Assembly: GCA_036803245.1 (NCBI GenBank) | Contig: DAIRUQ010000104.1 | Location: 1-10,007, forward strand | Length of the DNA stretch: 10,007 bases | Origin: DAIRUQ01 sp036803245 | GTDB lineage: Bacteria; Chloroflexota; Anaerolineae; UBA1429 | Direction of reading: 5' to 3' | Part shown: in pieces, positions 6,269 through 10,007 of the stretch | Layout of the letters: every line of letters starts with the position of its first letter | Numbering within the stretch: the first letter of the stretch is position 1 | Position numbers and translations under genes: made by a program | Notes under the pieces: model-generated | Databases searched by the model: none | The model's input: the letters and a program-made list of their open reading frames with translations, nothing else | What the model was told of the DNA's origin: nothing

Positions 6269-6297
6269 AAGGTAGCACATCTCTCTGGCGCCGTCAA
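6269..6297 (-). promoter_or_regulatory. Promoter of the aro operon
   Basis: The minus strand has TTGACG (6297-6292, five of six matches to the -35 consensus), a 17-nt spacer, and TACCTT (6274-6269) as -10, preceded by TG one base upstream (extended -10). The -10 hexamer is weak but keeps the key T, A and final T. Transcription should begin near 6261-6263, about 210 nt before aroH, leaving room for the leader and terminator. The -35 starts 9 nt after the maf stop codon. Confidence 0.7.
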
Positions 6298-6305
6298 ACG
6301 CCAGA
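6284..6305. repeat. Perfect inverted repeat around the aro -35 (possible operator)
   Basis: TCTGGCG (6284-6290) and CGCCAGA (6299-6305) are perfect 7-bp inverted copies separated by 8 nt, and the -35 hexamer (6292-6297) lies in the spacer. A dimeric repressor bound here would block the promoter. It begins just after the maf stop, so it could alternatively be a maf 3' hairpin, but no T-run follows. Confidence 0.5.
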
Positions 6306-6306
6306 A

Positions 6307-7005
6307 CTAGCTTGCGCCGTCGGCGGGGTCGGCCGGGTGGTGTCGGGCCCAGCGCGCAGCCGGCTCGTCGAGAATCGGTTCGCTCCACGGGCAGCCCCCG
6401 TGCTCGACCGCATAGGGACAGGCCTCTAGAGGGTGCCTTGGCGCCTCGATGCCCAGGAGCCTCAACCCACGCACCAGGTGACAGAGCGGCAGCCCTACCA
6501 CGTTGGCATAGCAGTCCTCGAGGCGCGACACCGGCGCAAAGACGGCGTGCTGGATGGCATAGGCGCCGGCCTTGTCGAGAGGATCGCCCGTGGCCACGTA
6601 AGCATCGATCTCTGCCTGGCTGTAGGAACGCATCGCCACGCCGGTCGTCGCCAGTTGCATCAGCATCCGGCCGGCAGCGGGATCAACCAACGCCAGGCCG
6701 GTCATCACCTGATGCTCGCGCGCCCTCAGGCGACCCAGCATGCCAGCCGCGTCGTCAGCGTCGGCCGGCTTGCCGAGTATGTCGCCATCGAGCACGACCA
6801 GCGTATCCGCAGCGACGACCAGCGCGTCGTGCTGGGTACCGGCGACCGCCATCGCCTTGGTCGCCGCCAGTCGCACGGCCAGCTCTGCAGGCGCTTCGCC
6901 AGGACGTGAGCTTTCGTCCGCCTCCGCAGGCATGACCGCAAACCGGAACCCCAACGCCTCTAGCAGCTCATGTCTGCGAGGCGAAGCCGACGCGAGGAGT
7001 ATCAC
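6307..7005 (-). CDS. maf: Maf/Ham1-type nucleotide pyrophosphatase
   Basis: Maf proteins hydrolyse dTTP, UTP or modified pyrimidine/guanosine triphosphates to monophosphates, as house-cleaning enzymes. The 232 residues show SASPRRHELL (6-15), the catalytic AADTLVVLDG (65-74, Asp67), ILGKPAD (76-82), MTGLALVD (101-108), TGDPLDKAGAYAIQ (139-152) and ANVVGLPL (167-174). The start is GTG, and an in-frame TGA two codons upstream rules out a longer protein; a G-rich GGGCGGG stands about 8 nt before it. The family normally ends near residue 190-200. This copy carries about 40 further residues including Cys196 and Cys205. It has its own promoter candidate (7071-7099). Its stop is immediately before the aro promoter, with no clear terminator, so some readthrough into the aro leader is possible. 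Confidence 0.93.
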   Translation of the reverse strand: MILLASASPRRHELLEALGFRFAVMPAEADESSRPGEAPAELAVRLAATKAMAVAGTQHDALVVAADTLVVLDGDILGKPADADDAAGMLGRLRAREHQVMTGLALVDPAAGRMLMQLATTGVAMRSYSQAEIDAYVATGDPLDKAGAYAIQHAVFAPVSRLEDCYANVVGLPLCHLVRGLRLLGIEAPRHPLEACPYAVEHGGCPWSEPILDEPAARWARHHPADPADGAS

Positions 7006-7070
7006 GGATCAACCCGCCCTCCCACAGCCTCTTGAGCGAACGCGCAAAATCAAGGAACCATCAGAGGAGC

Positions 7071-7099
7071 ATCATAGGTGCAGCACCCAGAGCGGGCAA
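7071..7099 (-). promoter_or_regulatory. Candidate promoter of maf
   Basis: The minus strand reads TTGCCC (7099-7094, four of six) and TATGAT (7076-7071, five of six), separated by 17 nt. Transcription would begin near 7064, giving a 5' leader of about 60 nt before the GTG at 7005. Confidence 0.5.
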
Positions 7100-7101
7100 A
7101 C

Positions 7102-7119
7102 GGCACCTCGAGCGGTGCC
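7102..7119. repeat. Inverted repeat between divergent promoters
   Basis: GGCACC (7102-7107) and GGTGCC (7114-7119) form a perfect 6-bp inverted repeat with a 6-nt spacer (TCGAGC). It starts 3 nt upstream of the maf -35 and about 60 nt before the plus-strand -35. It may be a regulator site for one or both promoters; no regulator gene is in the window. Confidence 0.35.
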
Positions 7120-7177
7120 TCGGACCAGACCTGCCCACGGCGCCCGAGGGCCACATCTGCAGTCCGCCCAGAGTGCT

Positions 7178-7206
7178 TTGACCAGTTGGCTGTGCCGACG
7201 TAGAAT
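7178..7206 (+). promoter_or_regulatory. Promoter of the epimerase-lipoprotein-glgX block
   Basis: TTGACC (7178-7183, five of six) and TAGAAT (7201-7206, five of six) are 17 nt apart, a near-consensus housekeeping promoter. Transcription would start near 7213, about 37 nt before the GTG start of the epimerase. It is the best-matching promoter in the window. Confidence 0.78.
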
Positions 7207-7249
7207 CACGCCCGTGTGTACGTGAGACGCACCCGATCGGGGGGAGAGG

Positions 7250-8257
7250 GTGAGAGCGCTCATCACTGGTGGTTGCGGCTTTATCGGCAGCCATCTGGCC
7301 GAAGCCCTACTGGACCGTGGCGACGACGTCATGGTCATCGACGATCTCAGCACGGGACGCATGGAGAACGTGGCGTCGCTCGTGTCTCATCGCAGGTTCT
7401 CGTTTGCCATCGAGTCCATCACCAACGAGACGGTGATGGATCGGCTGATCAGCGAATGCGATGTGATCTACCATCTCGCCGCTGCGGTGGGGGTGGACCT
7501 GATCGTCCAGGATCCCGTCCGCGTGTTGCATACCAACGTGGAGGGGTCTGCGGTCGTGCTGCGCATCGGGGCGCGGTACCGCAAGCAAGTCATGGTAGCC
7601 TCCTCGTCCGAGATCTATGGCAAGAGTGCCAAGGTGCCGTTCTCGGAGGATGACGACCGCGTGGTGGGCCCTACCTCACGCTCACGATGGAGCTATGCCT
7701 GCTCCAAGGCGATGGACGAGTTTCTCGCCTTGGCCTATGCCAAGCAGATTGGGCTGCCCATCGTGGTGATGCGTTTCTTTAACACGGTAGGGCCGCGCCA
7801 GACGGGCCGGTATGGCATGGTGATCCCCCGCTTTGTGCAGCAAGCCCTGCGTCACGAGCCGATCACCGTCTATGGCGACGGCCAACAGACGCGTTGCTTT
7901 GCCCATGTAGTCGACGTGGTCCGCGCCATCATCGGCCTCACAGACTGCCAGGCCGCGTTGGGCCGAGCTTATAACATCGGCAGCACCCAAGAAGTGACCA
8001 TCGAGCAGGTGGCGCAGCGGATCATTGCGCTGACGAACAGCCAGAGCACGATCGTCAAGGTCCCGTACGAACAGGCGTATGAAGAGGGGTTCGAGGACAT
8101 GCGACGGCGCCAGCCCGACATCAGCCGCATCGAGAGGGCCATCGGCTGGCGGCCAACCAAGGATCTCGACACAATCCTACAGGACGTCATTGCATACACA
8201 GAATCATCGCTTAACCAAGGATCGCTCAACCCTACCCGGAGAGCGACCTGTGCGTAG
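7250..8257 (+). CDS. NAD-dependent nucleotide-sugar epimerase/dehydratase (extended SDR)
   Basis: It belongs to the extended short-chain dehydrogenase family acting on NDP-sugars (UDP-glucose 4-epimerase, UDP-glucuronate decarboxylase and relatives). The 335 residues show the NAD loop GGCGFIGSHL (7-16), an Asp pair after the second strand (MVIDDLSTG, 28-36) favouring NAD, HLAA (75-78), SSSEIYG (118-124), the catalytic YxxxK at Tyr149/Lys153 (SYACSK), RFFNTVGPRQ (175-184), VYGDGQQTRCFAHVVDV (207-223) for sugar-nucleotide binding, and a C-terminal IGWRP (298-302). All catalytic residues are present; the exact sugar substrate cannot be read from sequence. The GTG start follows a G-rich ribosome site (GGGGGAG). 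The last 8 nt overlap the lipoprotein gene, suggesting coupling. Cell-surface polysaccharide synthesis is a likely setting. Confidence 0.93.
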   Translation: MRALITGGCGFIGSHLAEALLDRGDDVMVIDDLSTGRMENVASLVSHRRFSFAIESITNETVMDRLISECDVIYHLAAAVGVDLIVQDPVRVLHTNVEGSAVVLRIGARYRKQVMVASSSEIYGKSAKVPFSEDDDRVVGPTSRSRWSYACSKAMDEFLALAYAKQIGLPIVVMRFFNTVGPRQTGRYGMVIPRFVQQALRHEPITVYGDGQQTRCFAHVVDVVRAIIGLTDCQAALGRAYNIGSTQEVTIEQVAQRIIALTNSQSTIVKVPYEQAYEEGFEDMRRRQPDISRIERAIGWRPTKDLDTILQDVIAYTESSLNQGSLNPTRRATCA

Positions 8258-9878
8258 AGCCCGGCCGAGCCAGAAAGGCCGCGCCCTGGGCCAGATGCCA
8301 GGACGTCTACGACGGACGGGGCGGCTGGCGCTGTGGGTTGCCCTAGTCCTCGCTCTCGCGGTGACGGCGGGCTGCAATCCATCCTACGCCCCAGGCACGC
8401 CGCAGCCCGAGCAGAGCCAACGTGCGCCGACACAGACGGTCCTCGCGAACGAGCTTCGCGGAACGTTGACGGCCAAGGCCCCGACGGCCACCAACACACC
8501 GCCGCCAACGCCGACTGACACGCCGCTTCCGCCCACGCCAACAGCCACGCCTGAGCCAACGGCCACCGTGCCAGAGCCCGAGGTGTTGCCGGTGCTCGCG
8601 TACGTGCGGGTGGGCGAGGGGCAGACGGCGAACCTGGTCATTCGCGATCTCGCCACGGGCGAGGAACGTGTGCTCACGCACTTTGCCGAGCCGCTCGGCA
8701 TCTATGATCTCGAGTGGTCCCATGACGGCATGAGCCTTGTGTTTGTCAGCGCCCACAACTATCTGGCCAGCAGCAGCAACGAGCGCAATGTGTTTGTCAT
8801 TCAGCATGATGGCACCGACCTGCGCATGATAACGGGCGACAGCATGCCCCCCAGCGAGGCTTCGGGCCCGTTCGTCAGCGTCAGCGGCGTGATCTCGGGA
8901 CCGACCACCTCGTGCTATGTCTCGGCTCAGGGAGTAGCCAGCCCCGCCACCACCAACGGCGAGGGAGAGTTCACGCTTGCCGGCGTGCCGGAGACATCCT
9001 CCTGGGTGCGGGCCGTGTGCGCGCCACCAGTGGCCTCGCCCGACGCGCCCCAAGGCGGCGAGGACGAGACTCTGGCCATCACCGCCTACCAAGGGGCCAT
9101 CTCGTTCTCCGAAGGGGTCTCGATACCGCTCACCATTACCCTCGACGTGGCCCCCAGAGGCGCCGGTTGGCATCGCGCCTCGCTGGCGCCCGAGGGGGAC
9201 CGCTTCTGCGGCATCCGCGACTCGTGGGCGCTGAGTGAGGACGGTGAGCCGGTCTATCAGTCGCAGGCGGTCATCTACGATCTGAACACCCACGAGACTG
9301 TGGACCTAGAGCTCCCCGAGGAGGCGCAGATCCAGGACGTGGCGTGGTCGCCCAACGGGGATCGAATCGCCGGCGCCTACCGGCTCGATCAGGGGTCATA
9401 TGTCGCCTTGTGGGACACCTCGGGCAGACCACTCGAGTCGCTCCTAGAGATCGAGGATACGGACAGCGTCATCATGACGGTCAAGCAGGTCCGCTGGTCG
9501 CGCGATGGGTCGCATCTGGCATACGCCCAACACCAGCACTACTGGTGGGAGAATCCCACCTACAAGACCGAGCTGTGGACCCTGGCCGTGGCCGAACCCA
9601 CGCCGCAGCTCGTCGCCGAGATGCGTTGGGGCGAGCACGCGACCAATCCATCCTGGACGGCCGATGGCGAGACGCTGTTCTACCAGTTCATCCGCGGGGC
9701 CGGCAATGATCCCACACCCGACATGGCGGAGGCGAGTCTGCGATCCATCCGCGCCGACGGCACCGGCAGACCCAACCCGCTGTTGGCGGGCGACAATGCT
9801 CTCCTGCCAGCCGCTCACCCGCTCTGTCCCATGAATAGCACTCGCCCCGAATTCAGGCTTGGGAATGATGGTCCATGA
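8250..9878 (+). CDS. Predicted lipoprotein with Thr/Pro linker, TolB/PD40-like propeller repeats and inserted domain
   Basis: I do not recognise a named gene. Starting at GTG 8250 (GGAG 8 nt upstream), the 542 residues begin with a basic stretch, a hydrophobic segment (about 26-40) and Cys42 in VTAGC, a lipobox with Thr instead of Leu at -3, so export and lipid anchoring are likely. Residues 76-112 are a Thr/Pro-rich spacer with repeated TPT/PTAT units. Then come propeller-type blades with the pattern DxxWSxDG: LEWSHDG (154-160), VAWSPNG (364-370), VRWSRDG (414-420) and PSWTADG (467-473). Between the first and later blades, about 205-305, lies a segment with VSVSGVISG, TTNGEGEFTLAGVP and ITLDV, resembling a carboxypeptidase-regulatory-like beta sandwich. 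No catalytic residues are evident. It overlaps the epimerase by 8 nt and glgX by 4 nt. A role in binding surface carbohydrate is only a guess. Confidence 0.85.
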   Translation: MRRARPSQKGRALGQMPGRLRRTGRLALWVALVLALAVTAGCNPSYAPGTPQPEQSQRAPTQTVLANELRGTLTAKAPTATNTPPPTPTDTPLPPTPTATPEPTATVPEPEVLPVLAYVRVGEGQTANLVIRDLATGEERVLTHFAEPLGIYDLEWSHDGMSLVFVSAHNYLASSSNERNVFVIQHDGTDLRMITGDSMPPSEASGPFVSVSGVISGPTTSCYVSAQGVASPATTNGEGEFTLAGVPETSSWVRAVCAPPVASPDAPQGGEDETLAITAYQGAISFSEGVSIPLTITLDVAPRGAGWHRASLAPEGDRFCGIRDSWALSEDGEPVYQSQAVIYDLNTHETVDLELPEEAQIQDVAWSPNGDRIAGAYRLDQGSYVALWDTSGRPLESLLEIEDTDSVIMTVKQVRWSRDGSHLAYAQHQHYWWENPTYKTELWTLAVAEPTPQLVAEMRWGEHATNPSWTADGETLFYQFIRGAGNDPTPDMAEASLRSIRADGTGRPNPLLAGDNALLPAAHPLCPMNSTRPEFRLGNDGP

Positions 9879-10007
9879 CCAGCTCGCCGCGGGCTGAGCA
9901 GCGACCGCTCCGGGGCGCCCCCTATCCTCTCGGCGCCACCATCACCGAACAAGGCACCAACTTTTCGCTGTTTAGCGCCCACGCAACGTCAGTAGAGTTG
10001 CTCCTGT
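9875..10007 (+). CDS. glgX: Glycogen debranching enzyme GlgX-type (partial, N-terminus only)
   Basis: Only 44 codons are in the window. The segment GAPYPLGATITEQGTNFSLF (residues 14-33), followed by SAHATSVELLL, is the start of the CBM48 domain that precedes the GH13 catalytic barrel in GlgX/TreX isoamylase-type debranching enzymes, which cleave alpha-1,6 links in glycogen. The catalytic domain lies beyond the right edge, so GlgX versus another CBM48-GH13 enzyme (for example GlgB or TreZ) cannot be fully settled; the PYPLGAT start favours GlgX. The ATG overlaps the preceding stop as ATGA, consistent with coupling. No strong ribosome site is seen. Confidence 0.85.
   Translation, partial: MTSSPRAEQRPLRGAPYPLGATITEQGTNFSLFSAHATSVELLL

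Noticed and set aside
6247..6280. Alternative short ORF beginning ATG TGC TAC CTT TGC on the minus strand as the leader peptide
   Set aside because: It overlaps the -10 element and begins upstream of the predicted transcript start, has only one Tyr codon, and is out of frame with the FTYYY ORF.
6169..6429. Plus-strand ORF of 86 codons across the attenuator and maf end
   Set aside because: It is antisense to the leader and maf, has no ribosome site and resembles no family; it reads as a shadow.
8079..8249. Longer N-terminus for the lipoprotein
   Set aside because: It is out-of-frame epimerase sequence, and it would bury the signal peptide about 80 residues into the protein; GTG 8250 puts the export signal at the start.
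1..10007. CRISPR array, tRNA/rRNA genes, insertion sequences or phage parts
   Set aside because: No regularly spaced repeats, no tRNA-like cloverleaf sequence, no transposase or integrase frames and no terminal repeats were seen.

Overview
This is a GC-rich bacterial chromosomal window carrying two divergent gene blocks. The minus strand holds a nearly uninterrupted shikimate/tyrosine operon. Read 5'->3' on that strand, the order is maf, a regulatory leader, aroH-type chorismate mutase, type I-beta DAHP synthase, tyrA, aroA, aroE, aroC and aroK, the last running off the left edge. The plus strand holds a nucleotide-sugar epimerase, a beta-propeller lipoprotein and the start of glgX, which runs off the right edge. 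The Thr/Pro-rich linker of the lipoprotein, the AroH and T. maritima-like DAHP synthase pair, and the high GC suggest a member of the Chloroflexota. That assignment is an inference from style, not proof.

The aro block (1-6051) is very compact. Neighbouring genes overlap by 4, 17 and 26 nt or are separated by only 5 to 14 nt, and several Shine-Dalgarno sequences overlap the preceding stop codon, so translational coupling is likely. The genes cover the first step of the pathway (DAHP synthase), several late steps (shikimate dehydrogenase, shikimate kinase, EPSP synthase, chorismate synthase) and the tyrosine branch (chorismate mutase, TyrA). Dehydroquinate synthase, dehydroquinase and prephenate dehydratase are not in the window.

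The most interesting part is the 255-nt interval 6052-6306 between maf and aroH. It contains a good minus-strand promoter (TTGACG, 17 nt, TACCTT with an extended -10 TG) whose -35 lies inside a perfect 7-bp inverted repeat. Downstream are a short leader ORF with Phe-Thr-Tyr-Tyr-Tyr, a 1:2-type hairpin just after the Tyr codons, a 7-nt antiterminator pairing, and a 10-bp GC-rich intrinsic terminator with a T6 run ending 18 nt before the aroH start codon. This has the full layout of ribosome-mediated transcription attenuation responding to tyrosyl-tRNA, and perhaps phenylalanyl-tRNA. No T-box signature is visible.

The interval 7006-7249 is a divergent control region. It has a maf promoter on the minus strand, a near-consensus promoter (TTGACC, 17 nt, TAGAAT) driving the plus-strand genes, and a perfect 6-bp inverted repeat beside the maf promoter. 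The plus-strand block is also coupled: the epimerase and lipoprotein overlap by 8 nt, and the lipoprotein and glgX by 4 nt.
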